DNA of 64,000 bases from CG2-30-58-95 sp964618215 (GCA_964618215.1 CAZTZE010000004.1:1-64000); one strand, 5' to 3'. Positions 41,981-50,331 are shown, counted from the first letter of the stretch. Notes: generated by a model not told the origin, from the sequence alone. Program-made: numbers and translations.

Positions 41981-43126
41981 GTGACTACTACGCGTCAATT
42001 AGCTGCTTTTCCAACCGTGGCCATCCTCCGCAAAGGTGGCCCAAAGGTCAAGAGGGATGGCCGAGAAGTGATGGGGCCAGATCTCAACGACCGTTTCCGT
42101 GTTGACTGGCTCCCAGGTGTGGATCCGTCCACCAAAGAGTTGTTCATGAGTATCTACCAGACGGAACAGCCCCACAGCCTGCGCGCCATGATCGCCTTCC
42201 CGAGTGTCTGGCAATCGTGGAGCACTACCAACGAAGCCTACTGGGGCACGTCGCGCTTCGCCCAGGCTGACAACGAGCGTTACCTGCTCCTCTACAACCC
42301 CTTCACTTGGGAGCCGATCATTGTGCGTGGAGAGCCGTTCAAGCCGTTCATTCCAGGGGAAGTTTTGACCTTCCAGAATAAGCAGGGCGAGCCTCAGGCT
42401 TTCAAGCTGCGGCCAACGACCCGCTTCGACCTGTTCCTGCCGGAATTGGTGGGCTGTTTTGTAACCTTCCAGATCAAAACGAGGTCGTCTGGGGATTTGA
42501 TCAGCCTGCGCCGCAACCTGGCAGCCATCCAGTGCGCAGCCGATGCTCTTGGCCAGCGCACAGGTGCAGCGGGTATCCCGCTCATTGTTTCCCGCCGCGA
42601 GGATACGGTTCAGTGGCACAAAGCACCCGGCCAGACCGTGCCGGTCAAGAAATGGCTCATTGATGTCCGCCCTGACCCAGCATCAAAGTGGGCGCAGACA
42701 TTTGCTGAACGCCTGAGTGCCCTGGCTTTGGAGATGCCTTTCGCAGTCGAGGAAGACCTGGGCGAAGATGTGGATGAGGATGGCGGTGGTGGCGAGGAAG
42801 AAGCCGTTGCCGTGCGTGCGCAGCACCTACTCGGCAGCACCTACTCGGTAGATGTTCCGGCGACCGCCCCGGCTATGTGGCAGCCTGCTCCCATCTCAAC
42901 CCCTCCGCAGCCTGCTCCAATCCCAACCCCTCCGCAGCCTGCTCCCGCCCACGCACCGACCCAGGCGGCTGCCGACCCGCTCTTGCCCAAGACATCGAAG
43001 GACTGGACGACCTTCTGGTCGGTCAGCGTCCCCGGCCTGAATATCCCGCGTGAGAAAGCGCAAGCCGCACTTAAGGCTGCCAACAACGATGCTTTGGCGG
43101 CTTACCACGCGCTGAAAGCAGGATAG
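41981..43126 (+). CDS. Unknown 381-aa element protein with low-complexity linker
   Basis: The GTG at 41981 is chosen because AAGGAG lies 6 bp upstream; the frame is open further left over another gene. The N-terminal 270 residues form a beta-rich domain (RVDWLPGVDPSTKELFMSIY, PFIPGEVLTFQNKQGEPQAF) of unknown function. An acidic stretch (EEDLGEDVDEDGGGGEEE) and Pro/Ala-rich repeats (TPPQPAPIPTPPQPAP) follow. The C-terminal 45 residues look like a UBA-like helical bundle. The dispersed 19-bp motif is duplicated in frame in the linker (42817-42849). Confidence 0.65.
   Translation: MTTTRQLAAFPTVAILRKGGPKVKRDGREVMGPDLNDRFRVDWLPGVDPSTKELFMSIYQTEQPHSLRAMIAFPSVWQSWSTTNEAYWGTSRFAQADNERYLLLYNPFTWEPIIVRGEPFKPFIPGEVLTFQNKQGEPQAFKLRPTTRFDLFLPELVGCFVTFQIKTRSSGDLISLRRNLAAIQCAADALGQRTGAAGIPLIVSRREDTVQWHKAPGQTVPVKKWLIDVRPDPASKWAQTFAERLSALALEMPFAVEEDLGEDVDEDGGGGEEEAVAVRAQHLLGSTYSVDVPATAPAMWQPAPISTPPQPAPIPTPPQPAPAHAPTQAAADPLLPKTSKDWTTFWSVSVPGLNIPREKAQAALKAANNDALAAYHALKAG
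42817..42849 (+). repeat. Dispersed 19-bp motif, tandem pair inside a gene
   Basis: TGCGCAGCACCTACTCGG is followed at once by CAGCACCTACTCGGT, a 15-bp in-frame duplication that encodes AQHLLGSTYSV. The only tandem copy in the window. Confidence 0.8.
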
Positions 43127-43152
43127 CCGTTCTACCTGGAACGTCTCTATTG

Positions 43153-43206
43153 CACCCGCCCCTGGGTTTCCTCCGGGGGCGGTATCTTTTCTGAAAGGAG
43201 AATAAT
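43153..43206 (+). promoter_or_regulatory. Hairpin leader, copy 1
   Basis: CCGCCCCTGG and CCGGGGGCGG form a 10-bp stem, then TATCTTTTCTGAAAGGAG carries the RBS of the next gene. The 50-bp block recurs at 43673-43726 with about four changes, each time directly before a start codon. Confidence 0.7.
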
Positions 43207-43207
43207 A

Positions 43208-43447
43208 GTGACACAACAATTTTCAATTCCACCGGACATCGTGGATGTATCCTCGATGCTCCGGGGGCTTGTGCCTGATCTCACAGACTACATGGCCTGT
43301 GATGTCCACGAATGGTTCGATGAACTGCGCGAGGACATCAAGGGTTGGAAAGCAGGCGGGAAGCAGCCTGATTGGGTTTCTTATCGCTCGCGGATGAATG
43401 AAATCTGCTGCGATGACGGTATGCCTGGATTGTTTGTGGAGGTCTGA
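43208..43447 (+). CDS. Unknown 79-aa protein
   Basis: A GTG start 8 bp after AAAGGAG. The protein has a helix CDVHEWFDELREDIKGWKAG and the end CCDDGMPGLFVEV. It is followed at once by the next gene, whose RBS (GGAGG) lies in its last codons. No family recognised. Confidence 0.55.
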   Translation: MTQQFSIPPDIVDVSSMLRGLVPDLTDYMACDVHEWFDELREDIKGWKAGGKQPDWVSYRSRMNEICCDDGMPGLFVEV

Positions 43448-43448
43448 T

Positions 43449-43661
43449 ATGGCACTAAAGCTAAAGCGCATGGAGCGCGTTGAGCGCCGAGATATTGAGT
43501 CTGTTCTGACCGCGATGCGTGAGGTCATTCTTGGTCCTGGGCAGTACTTTTGTGAAACCGGAGCGGCCTACGAAATCTGGGACGAAACAAGGCTTTCACC
43601 TGGGTACATGATCAAGCGCATCCCCAGGGCGAGGGTGTTTTGGGTCTTTTTGAAGGATTGA
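43449..43661 (+). CDS. Unknown 70-aa protein
   Basis: GGAGG 6 bp before the ATG, within the end of the preceding gene. The protein is basic with a beta end (MIKRIPRARVFWVFLKD). Nothing is known about it. The second hairpin leader follows. Confidence 0.55.
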   Translation: MALKLKRMERVERRDIESVLTAMREVILGPGQYFCETGAAYEIWDETRLSPGYMIKRIPRARVFWVFLKD

Positions 43662-43672
43662 CCACCAATTAC

Positions 43673-43726
43673 CACCCGCCCCTGGAATACCTCCGGGGGC
43701 GGCATCTTTTCTGAGAGGAGAATAAT
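43673..43726 (+). promoter_or_regulatory. Hairpin leader, copy 2
   Basis: Same stem and pyrimidine tract as 43153-43206, ending in the RBS AGAGGAG of the gene at 43730. Confidence 0.7.
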
Positions 43727-43729
43727 TAC

Positions 43730-44404
43730 ATGGACGACATCTTGTCTACCGAGCGCGCCTGCGGAAGGCGCATTGAAGGCGCGGTCTATGCCGAAACCCG
43801 CCTCGGCGATCACGGGACTCCGCTGGAGTTCTACATCGTTGACCCGCCGCGCCCCGTTGACTTGGCCGCCCTGGGCCTGACCGCAGTGGGCGTCAAGTTG
43901 ATCGAGATCGACGGCATCTGGCACGTTTTCGATGTGGTCGGGCAGGAATACTACCCGTATCCTGCCGATTGCGTTGAGGAAACACGCCTAAAGGGGGCAT
44001 CGCGCAGGCTGCCGGCCAACCTGGACTTTGCGAAACTAGGTACAGAAAGCCGTCTGCTTCTGGTCCACCGGAAGGCGATTATCGCGAACTACGACCAGTA
44101 CCCGCAGCCGCCTGTGGTGCTGTGCCCAAAAGGGCTGGAGGAACACCAGGCCGCGCCGTTGCCTACGATGTGCGCCGGGCTGTGGTGGCACGACTTGGAT
44201 AGAAACGGCGTTCGGCATCTGCCGGGCGGAGTCGACTATTGCGGCTTTCAGCGTCCGCAGGGCGTTACGCCGGTCTATCAACACGGCGTCTTTCTCTCTT
44301 TGCCGATCACCAACTTGGCGGTGATCAAAGGCGGAGAGGACACCGAAGATAACTACCAGGCAGCCAGCAAGAGCGGGCTGATGGTCAGTATTGAGGAGGA
44401 ATAA
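43730..44404 (+). CDS. Unknown 224-aa protein
   Basis: A mainly beta protein (LEFYIVDPPRPVDLAALGL, VKLIEIDGIWHVFDVVGQE) with a central helix pair. No catalytic motif stands out. It lies directly upstream of the ParB-like gene, whose RBS (GAGGAG) is in its last codons, so they are probably co-translated. Confidence 0.6.
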   Translation: MDDILSTERACGRRIEGAVYAETRLGDHGTPLEFYIVDPPRPVDLAALGLTAVGVKLIEIDGIWHVFDVVGQEYYPYPADCVEETRLKGASRRLPANLDFAKLGTESRLLLVHRKAIIANYDQYPQPPVVLCPKGLEEHQAAPLPTMCAGLWWHDLDRNGVRHLPGGVDYCGFQRPQGVTPVYQHGVFLSLPITNLAVIKGGEDTEDNYQAASKSGLMVSIEEE

Positions 44405-44405
44405 A

Positions 44406-45182
44406 ATGTCTGAGATCAAGAGTATTCCGGTCAGTGATCTGATCATACCGCCCGGTACGAAAGTCCGGGCGGGACTGCTTAAGTCGGTGAAGGCGCGCGG
44501 GATCCTGACGCCGATTATCGTCTCTCCGCACAGCGGCGGCGGCTATATCGTGCGCGAAGGCCGCCGCCGGGTCAAGGCGGCAATCGAAGCCGGGCTGGAA
44601 ACCGTGCCGGCGGTCGTGCTGGAAGACGGCGGCCCGGAGATCACCATCCTCACCCATGCCACCCGCAGCGAGAACCCGGTGGCTGAATTGGAAGCCATCC
44701 GGGAGCTACAGCGCAGCGGGATGAGCGAGAAAGAGATCGCTGCGGCAGGCTTCGCTCCCGTGTCCCGCATCCGCCGCCTGGCGCGGCTGAACCACCTTGT
44801 GCCAGAGATGGCGGAGAAAGCAGAGTCCGGGGAAATCTCGGCGAATCTGGCATTCGAGATCGCCAATCTTCCGCCGCAGGTGCAGCGCGGCTTGCTGGAC
44901 GAGGAAAAGATCACCGCCGAAACGGTGCGCCAGGCGAAATATGCCCGCCGCCAGGCAGCCATCCCTGACTTGGCTGACCTGGTGGGGGAGGCACAGCGAC
45001 AACGAATGGCCACCTTCGAGAACGTGATTGGCCAGTTGTCTGCCGACACGCTGAAGGCGGTCTTGGCCGACTTGCCCGACGAAGCCCGCTTTGCTACCTG
45101 GCGGGCTAAATTCAAGCGCGCTCTCGGCGAACTTGAGTTTGCTCAATCCATCAAGGTTCATCAGGCCCTGGAAGTGTCCTGA
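44406..45182 (+). CDS. ParB-like nuclease-domain protein
   Basis: The 258-aa protein begins with a ParB/Sulfiredoxin N-terminal domain (IPVSDLIIPPGTKVRAGLLK, IVREGRRRVKAAIEAGLETV) and a helical HTH-like region (GMSEKEIAAAGFAPVSRIRR). Proteins of this type segregate plasmids or act as CTP switches or nucleases. The Box II motif GEGRRR-like sequence reads VREGRRR. No ParA gene is adjacent; the CpaE/ParA-like ATPase at 31054 is the only candidate in the window. Segregation function is likely but not certain. Confidence 0.75.
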   Translation: MSEIKSIPVSDLIIPPGTKVRAGLLKSVKARGILTPIIVSPHSGGGYIVREGRRRVKAAIEAGLETVPAVVLEDGGPEITILTHATRSENPVAELEAIRELQRSGMSEKEIAAAGFAPVSRIRRLARLNHLVPEMAEKAESGEISANLAFEIANLPPQVQRGLLDEEKITAETVRQAKYARRQAAIPDLADLVGEAQRQRMATFENVIGQLSADTLKAVLADLPDEARFATWRAKFKRALGELEFAQSIKVHQALEVS

Positions 45183-45219
45183 GCCTGGACTATCTTTCTT
45201 AAGAAAGGAGCGTATCACG

Positions 45220-45795
45220 ATGATCCAAACCAATGTGCGGCCCCCGGTCGCGGATACCGTGACCGTGATCCAATCCGGCCTTTCGCAGAACATCATCAAA
45301 TCGCTGCGCCAGGATGCCGTCGTAACCATTTCTGGTTACTTCTACGCTGTGGACTTCGGCCCTGTCGTGCGCCCGCAGCACCATCGCGTAGGCAAGGATA
45401 AACGCTGCACCTGTTCTCTGGGCGAGGAATGCCCGGCAGTCCTCGCTGTTGCGGACTATCTGAAAGCCGGTGGCGAACGCGCACCCGAACCGCGTGCCGG
45501 ATATTACCCGGTCGCGCCGCAATCTTGCCCCATCTGCGGCGCGGAGACGTACTATTACCCCGAATGGAACAGCAAGCGCCGGGGCGTGGGCTGGGCCTGC
45601 GTGAAAGGCAGTGGAACGCACTACTGGCTTGCTCACGTGGCCGTTCTCAGTAAGGCGTTTGCAGACAACCCATGGGTTTACCCGCCGGTGTACGCCGCGG
45701 ACGGTATGGTGCTCTACCCCGGGCTGAAGCGGGAGGACGTCACACCCGCGACGGCCAAACCCAACTGGCCGGAAGGGTATAACCCAAATCTGTAA
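45220..45795 (+). CDS. Zinc-binding protein, SWIM-like
   Basis: This 191-aa protein holds RCTCSLGEECPAVLAVADYL, a SWIM-like CxC...C arrangement, and a second cluster CPICGAETYYYPE. Such a protein could bind DNA or a partner. AAAGGAG lies 9 bp before the ATG. A very stable hairpin follows at 45816. Confidence 0.6.
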   Translation: MIQTNVRPPVADTVTVIQSGLSQNIIKSLRQDAVVTISGYFYAVDFGPVVRPQHHRVGKDKRCTCSLGEECPAVLAVADYLKAGGERAPEPRAGYYPVAPQSCPICGAETYYYPEWNSKRRGVGWACVKGSGTHYWLAHVAVLSKAFADNPWVYPPVYAADGMVLYPGLKREDVTPATAKPNWPEGYNPNL

Positions 45796-45815
45796 CAGAA
45801 ATTCATCTCCCCAAC

Positions 45816-45863
45816 GCAGGGGACAGAACTCGACCCCTGCAAGGGGCGGAGTCTGTCCCCTGC
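45816..45863 (+). terminator. Strong nested hairpin
   Basis: GCAGGGGACAGA and TCTGTCCCCTGC form a perfect 12-bp stem. Its loop contains CCCCT-GCAA-GGGG, another small stem with GNRA-like loop. It has no T-run, so it might act as a regulatory RNA structure rather than a plain terminator. Confidence 0.6.
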
Positions 45864-45874
45864 TCATTCTACCG

Positions 45875-45893
45875 ACCGAGTAGGTGCTGCGCA
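45875..45893. repeat. Dispersed 19-bp motif, copy 4
   Basis: ACCGAGTAGGTGCTGCGCA, an exact complement of the consensus, in the spacer 30 bp upstream of radC. Confidence 0.8.
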
Positions 45894-45922
45894 AGGCCTA
45901 ATCGGCAGAACGGAGGACAGAC

Positions 45923-46636
45923 ATGCAAACACAAACACTTTTCACCCCCCAAACTCCATACAAGCTCCCCAAACTAAAAACGTTACCGCTGCGAGACCAA
46001 CCCGCCTATCGGGTCACGTCCAATGCGGCTGCCTGCAGCCTGGCCGAACTCCTGGCTGCCGTCATCGGCGGCCAGCAGCAGATCGAGACGGCGGAAGCCC
46101 TGCTCGCCCATTTCGGCGGGGACCTGCGCCGCCTGTACCACGCTCATGTCGCCGAACTCGGTTCGGTGCGCGGCGTCGGGCAACAGACTGCGGTGCGCAT
46201 CAAGGCAGCCCTCTCCATGGGCCTGCGCATGATCGAACCGGATGGCGAGCGTATCCCGATCAATTCACCGGCGGATGCCGCGGCGCTCGTCCAGCACGAG
46301 ATGAGCCTGCTTCAGCAGGAATATCTCAAGGTCATACTCTTGGACACACGCAATCGGATGCTGGATATCGTCGAGGTGTACCACGGCAACGTGAACGCAA
46401 CGCAGGTACGTGTGGGCGAGTTATTCAAGCCCGCCATCCAGCGCATGGCTCCGGCGATCATCGTCTGCCATAACCACCCCTCGGGCGACCCGACGCCCAG
46501 CCCCGATGATGTGGCTGTAACGCGTGCCATCGTCCAGGCTGGCAAGCTCCTGGATATTGACGTGATGGATCACCTGATCGTCGGTGGTGGCGCCCGCTGG
46601 GTCTCGCTCAAAGAACGAGGGCTTGGTTTCAATTAG
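45923..46636 (+). CDS. RadC-family JAB-domain protein
   Basis: The 237-aa protein has an N-terminal helix-hairpin-helix part (ELGSVRGVGQQTAVRIKAAL) and a C-terminal JAMM/JAB metalloprotease-like domain with HNHPSGDPTPSPDD (near residue 182). RadC homologues are common on plasmids and genomic islands; their biochemical role is unsettled. GGAGG 8 bp upstream. Its TAG stop is part of a TTAG target duplication made by the inserted element at 46637. Confidence 0.9.
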   Translation: MQTQTLFTPQTPYKLPKLKTLPLRDQPAYRVTSNAAACSLAELLAAVIGGQQQIETAEALLAHFGGDLRRLYHAHVAELGSVRGVGQQTAVRIKAALSMGLRMIEPDGERIPINSPADAAALVQHEMSLLQQEYLKVILLDTRNRMLDIVEVYHGNVNATQVRVGELFKPAIQRMAPAIIVCHNHPSGDPTPSPDDVAVTRAIVQAGKLLDIDVMDHLIVGGGARWVSLKERGLGFN

Positions 46637-46941
46637 TGTCGTGTCCAGACTAACTCTGGAATGGAACGGAATCCAGTGTAACTAAAGAATACGGAGTATC
46701 CCATATCTGGCAATTCATTGGGTAAAGAACGGATGATGTCAATATCTGGTGCAAGATTTGCGTGATGAGCTGATTTCGAAAATCCCGCATTCCAGAGTTA
46801 CATCGGACGAAAACTCCTCATTCCAGAGTTACGCTGGACAGGCATTCGAAAAATAGGGAATTCCATGCCCAATTTTCGAGATTTTGCCTGTTTTGGAGCC
46901 ATTTTGGGCCATTCCATTCCAGAGATACGTTGGATACGACA
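46637..46941. mobile_element. MITE-like 305-bp element with 4-bp target duplication
   Basis: The ends are imperfect inverted repeats of about 33 bp (TGTCGTGTCCAG... and, on the other strand, TGTCGTATCCAA..., 27 of 33 matching). TTAG flanks both sides (46633-46636, 46942-46945), a target-site duplication. ATTCCAGAGTTAC-like subterminal repeats occur three times near the right end and once inverted at the left. There is no ORF of note, so it must move by a transposase encoded elsewhere. Multiple subterminal repeats recall IS21-type ends. Confidence 0.75.
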
Positions 46942-46985
46942 TTAGATATTTCCATGGTCGTATAGTCAAAGTGTAGGAGGAAGCG

Positions 46986-47384
46986 ATGTTCCAAATCATC
47001 AAACTACAACAAATCTTCGACCCACGTAGGCAGGTCTCGGAAGGCCATCCTGCCTACTGGCTGGCGCAACTACGCAAGGCACTCTGGCGGCAGTTGTTAG
47101 CCCACCTGCCCCAGCCGGTGCGAATCCCACATGCCGCCAAGAAACAAACCCTGGCGCAGGCTGCGCTCGACCGCTTCGAGTTCGCGGTCTGCCCCTCGCT
47201 CAACGCAGCCCAGCGAGCCTGGCTGGATTTGCAGGTCAACCATACGCCGGGGGCGATCATTCAGTTCCGTCATTCTGAGACGGACTGGACGCGTGGCATC
47301 CCGGAATTCGTTCGCCCCGACAATGGCGAGCCGCTCGGCTTTGTGAACATCGCCGGGCGTCTGGTCTGCAAGCTGAAACAATAA
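46986..47384 (+). CDS. Unknown 132-aa protein
   Basis: AGGAGG 6 bp before the ATG. The basic N-terminal half is helical (YWLAQLRKALWRQLLAHLP) and the end is beta-rich (GFVNIAGRLVCKLKQ). No family recognised. Confidence 0.55.
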   Translation: MFQIIKLQQIFDPRRQVSEGHPAYWLAQLRKALWRQLLAHLPQPVRIPHAAKKQTLAQAALDRFEFAVCPSLNAAQRAWLDLQVNHTPGAIIQFRHSETDWTRGIPEFVRPDNGEPLGFVNIAGRLVCKLKQ

Positions 47385-47395
47385 TATTCCATCCA

Positions 47396-47424
47396 CCCCC
47401 GCATACTTCTGTGCGGGGGACTTT
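47396..47424 (+). promoter_or_regulatory. Hairpin leader
   Basis: CCCCCGCA and TGCGGGGG form an 8-bp stem, followed by a pyrimidine tract and GAGGAG of the next gene, the same order as in the leaders at 43153 and 43673. Confidence 0.65.
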
Positions 47425-47445
47425 CTTTTCACGAGGAGCTAATAA

Positions 47446-47664
47446 ATGGACACCGATACCACCATTGCCACCATCACTAAATCTTTCACTTGGCAGGTTG
47501 CCAATCCTGAAACTCCCACGCCCGAAAACTGGCAGTGTTTTATGCGCAGCACCTACTCGGTAGCCCTGACAACCGATACCCGCTGCCCGGATTGCGAGGG
47601 CGCGGGGCGGGTAGGAGGCCGTCGCTGCCACACTTGCGGCGGCCAGGGCGAGATCGGAGGCTGA
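47446..47664 (+). CDS. Small DnaJ-type zinc-finger protein
   Basis: The 72-aa protein ends with CPDCEGAGRVGGRRCHTCGG, two CxxCxGxG knuckles of the DnaJ/TraR kind that hold one zinc. The N-terminal part contains MRSTYSV, encoded by the dispersed 19-bp motif (47543-47561). GAGGAG 9 bp upstream. The next gene starts 1 bp after the stop. Confidence 0.65.
   Translation: MDTDTTIATITKSFTWQVANPETPTPENWQCFMRSTYSVALTTDTRCPDCEGAGRVGGRRCHTCGGQGEIGG
47543..47561 (+). repeat. Dispersed 19-bp motif, copy 5
   Basis: TGCGCAGCACCTACTCGGT, read in frame as (M)RSTYSV inside the DnaJ-type zinc-finger gene. Confidence 0.8.
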
Positions 47665-47665
47665 G

Positions 47666-48145
47666 ATGCAACTGCGACTCTTTGACGACAGTATCTCGAC
47701 ACCTGCTGCGCACAGCGCCCTCTCGGTGCAGGTGGCGCCGCCAGAGGATGTAAGCCCGTTTGGTCCTGTTATTCACTCTTACTCCCGCGCCCAGGCCATC
47801 GAAGACGGCGTGTTGGTGGATGTGAGCGAGACGGCCAAAGAGGTCGGCTTCCGCTGGCCGGTGGTGATCACCGCAACCCTGCACGACCGGCTGACACCAT
47901 CACAGCACGACGTAAGCATCGGACAGGCCTACGATGGCCGCCTGTGGGACGTACTCTGGGTCGCGGTCTTCACGATCAAGCTGGCTGACCCGGGGACGGA
48001 TACCGTCACCTTTACGGTCGTCCTCCAGGAAGTGGAGGCCAAAACCGGCCAGCCGGTAAATGTTGATATCCGCCTGTGGGCTGTTTGCGGCCCTGGCGAC
48101 GAGGGCGAGCCGGTGGTCACCGTCGGCTTTCCCGAAGACTTTTGA
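47666..48145 (+). CDS. DUF6573-like element protein
   Basis: This 159-aa protein contains IHSYSRAQAIEDGVLVDVSE followed by AKEVGFRWPVVITATL, the hallmark of DUF6573, an uncharacterised family frequent on plasmids and integrative elements. The start is coupled to the preceding zinc-finger gene (GGAGG 6 bp ahead). Function unknown. Confidence 0.7.
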   Translation: MQLRLFDDSISTPAAHSALSVQVAPPEDVSPFGPVIHSYSRAQAIEDGVLVDVSETAKEVGFRWPVVITATLHDRLTPSQHDVSIGQAYDGRLWDVLWVAVFTIKLADPGTDTVTFTVVLQEVEAKTGQPVNVDIRLWAVCGPGDEGEPVVTVGFPEDF

Positions 48146-48170
48146 CGTCTTTCATAGAAACGGAGGAACT

Positions 48171-48248
48171 ATGCAACAGAACATCAAGAACACCATCACG
48201 ATGCGCGAAGGGGGCGGGGGGATTGGCAGCCGGCCATGCCCGGACTGA
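48171..48248 (+). CDS. 25-aa peptide gene
   Basis: A perfect CGGAGG 6 bp before an ATG opens a 25-codon frame (MQQNIKNTITMREGGGG, ends PCPD). It is too short for homology judgement, but the RBS is as strong as those of its neighbours. It might be a leader peptide for the next gene at 48293. Confidence 0.35.
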   Translation: MQQNIKNTITMREGGGGIGSRPCPD

Positions 48249-48292
48249 GGCAACCATCCATCTTATCCTACCTATACCGAAAGGAAAATTCA

Positions 48293-48508
48293 ATGGAACC
48301 CTTTTACGTTTATTCCTTCTGTTGCGGGAAGGCATTTGGAATCTCGCTCTATAAACCGTTCGACGCGATTGTAAACGCGCTGGGCTATACCAAAGCCTCG
48401 CGATTCCGTGACCGCGTCGTATTCCGCCCCGGTGCCACGTTTGACGCCCAACGAATCTACGCCAAAAATGGGGAGCGCATCGGCATGCTGGAAAAAATCC
48501 GCATTTAG
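48293..48508 (+). CDS. Unknown 71-aa protein
   Basis: AAAGGAAAA lies before the ATG. The protein (VYSFCCGKAFGISLYKPFDA, RVVFRPGATFDAQRIY) is small and basic with no known relative. Ends 18 bp before the next gene. Confidence 0.5.
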   Translation: MEPFYVYSFCCGKAFGISLYKPFDAIVNALGYTKASRFRDRVVFRPGATFDAQRIYAKNGERIGMLEKIRI

Positions 48509-48526
48509 TACAGAAAGGACATTTCA

Positions 48527-48970
48527 ATGCCTAACATTTGCTTTAGCTATATGTACCGGGATGGGGGCAATTACAAGAATCACGGCGAAGCGGTGTTCAC
48601 CAACCGCACCTCGTTGACGCTGGACGAGATCGAGCGACGGATAAAGGCCGCATTGCAAGACGGTGAGTATTTCATCGCCTGGCAAGTCAAAATCGAGGAG
48701 TTGTTTTTCGAGACGCCGAGCGGCGACGACCATCCCTGGCATGAATTTAAGGGGGTGGAGGTCACGACGACCCATCCCGCCTACGACCCGGCGAACTGGG
48801 TAATTCACCGCCATAGGCGGGACATAACAGAGTTCCTCGCTGATCTGGAACAGGCCAGCGAGGCCGGCTGGGACACGGCAGACGTGCGCGCGGATCTAGC
48901 GGCGTTGTTTGCTTCCCAAAGGGAGTGGATCGGGGAAATCTTCGCCGCTCTAACTTCTAACCAGGGCTAA
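48527..48970 (+). CDS. Conserved uncharacterised mobile-element protein
   Basis: In this 147-aa protein, residues 1-75 (CFSYMYRDGGNYKNHGEAVF, LTLDEIERRIKAALQDGEYF, HPWHEFKGVE) match a pattern I know from small conserved proteins of phages and plasmids without assigned function. The C-terminal half is helical. AAAGGA lies 9 bp before the ATG. Confidence 0.6.
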   Translation: MPNICFSYMYRDGGNYKNHGEAVFTNRTSLTLDEIERRIKAALQDGEYFIAWQVKIEELFFETPSGDDHPWHEFKGVEVTTTHPAYDPANWVIHRHRRDITEFLADLEQASEAGWDTADVRADLAALFASQREWIGEIFAALTSNQG

Positions 48971-48984
48971 ACAAGGAGATAACC

Positions 48985-49524
48985 ATGCACACCTACATGC
49001 TTGAAGAAATGTCCGACTCAATCGCGGAACATTGTGGCACGAACCGGGACGATATTCTGCGTGTCCTTTCGGAATACTGGAAGGACAAAATCGCCCACGT
49101 CTGGCAGGTGGACGACGTGATCGATGTCGCAGTTCGCACTGGGAAACCCATCACCGCGCAGGCCGCGAACGATGTCCTGCAAAATATTTACGACCACATT
49201 GATTGCGAGTACGGCATCACCTGGACAACCATCGATGTCGCCCTGGAAGATTGCGACTTCGACCTGCGACGCCTCTCGCCCGTTGACTTGCCAAAAGTGT
49301 ATGGCGTCTTCAATGTTCGCCGCGAGGACGAAAGCGGCGGCGTTGGATTTGATTCGGAAGATAGCAATTGTGGCAATCTTCCAGGCGCTATTGCGTTGGC
49401 CGAGAAACTGGCGCGAGAAAATCCAGGCAAGGACATCTGCATTGAGAGCGTTTTCGCAGACAGGAGCGATACTAACCCCATGGCGCGTGTCGTTTGCCTG
49501 GACGGCGAGATTGTCGTGGAGTAA
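48985..49524 (+). CDS. Unknown 179-aa protein
   Basis: AAGGAG precedes the ATG. The acidic protein is helical in its first half (CGTNRDDILRVLSEYWKDKI) and has a short beta end (ARVVCLDGEIVVE). No motif points to a function. Confidence 0.6.
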   Translation: MHTYMLEEMSDSIAEHCGTNRDDILRVLSEYWKDKIAHVWQVDDVIDVAVRTGKPITAQAANDVLQNIYDHIDCEYGITWTTIDVALEDCDFDLRRLSPVDLPKVYGVFNVRREDESGGVGFDSEDSNCGNLPGAIALAEKLARENPGKDICIESVFADRSDTNPMARVVCLDGEIVVE

Positions 49525-49554
49525 CTCACCTATCTAAAGAAAGGAAAGGAACAC

Positions 49555-50331
49555 ATGAACGTACAGATTCACATTGACGGAAGGCAGGTGTTAGGCGTGT
49601 TGTACCGCACCGACAGCGATCTGCTCATCTACTTGCCGGGAGTTTTAGTTGGCGTGAAATCCCCCCCTCCAGGCGACATCTACCCGTTTGGCGAACTGTT
49701 TGCAGCAATAAATGGGAAGGCCGCCCGTAGCTATGTCCACATCTACGGACAGGATGGCGAAGAATTGGCAGGGGTTGTGCGCCTAAAGCGCGGCCCGGAT
49801 GGTGACGTGTACGCAAAAATCTGCAGCCTCGCCGAACTTCCCCAGGCGGACATCCCGCCCGGATTTGTACTCTGTCCCAAGTGCAAGGGTAGCGGCACTG
49901 AGTCCATCCCTGTCCCTGAATTTATACAGGAAGAAGGCTGGGGAAAGCAGGCCAAAGTCCGCTGCGACCTGTGCTGGGGAACCGGCGTTCTACCCAAGCC
50001 GCAGGCCTTTGGCGGCGAGGGCGATCCGCAGTTCGCCCTGGGCTACTGGGACTGCGTATGTCAACAGGACTACATCCATCCCGACAACCACGATGTCTGC
50101 CTGTTCTGCGGAGCTACACAGGATGCGCAGCCGGCCAGCCGCGCCGATGAAGTGCGCCGGCATCTCGCTGCACTGGGCGTGGAGGTCGAAAAGGGCGAAG
50201 TTAAGCGCATTGAGCGAAGCCCAACACCCGCTGAAGCGGACGGGCTTGTATGCTCCGGCTGCGATCAAGTCTTTGAGTGTGTCGAGCAACAACCCGGCGG
50301 TGATGAGTGCCAAGGCCGCCGCTTATCTTGA
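49555..50331 (+). CDS. Protein with several zinc knuckles
   Basis: The 258-aa protein combines an N-terminal beta domain with at least three CxxC pairs: CPKCKGSG and CDLCWGTG (DnaJ-like), CLFCGATQDA, and CSGCDQVFEC. Multiple knuckles suggest binding to nucleic acids or partner proteins. GAAAGGAAAGG lies upstream of the ATG. A strong terminator follows at 50353, so it ends a transcript. Confidence 0.6.
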   Translation: MNVQIHIDGRQVLGVLYRTDSDLLIYLPGVLVGVKSPPPGDIYPFGELFAAINGKAARSYVHIYGQDGEELAGVVRLKRGPDGDVYAKICSLAELPQADIPPGFVLCPKCKGSGTESIPVPEFIQEEGWGKQAKVRCDLCWGTGVLPKPQAFGGEGDPQFALGYWDCVCQQDYIHPDNHDVCLFCGATQDAQPASRADEVRRHLAALGVEVEKGEVKRIERSPTPAEADGLVCSGCDQVFECVEQQPGGDECQGRRLS

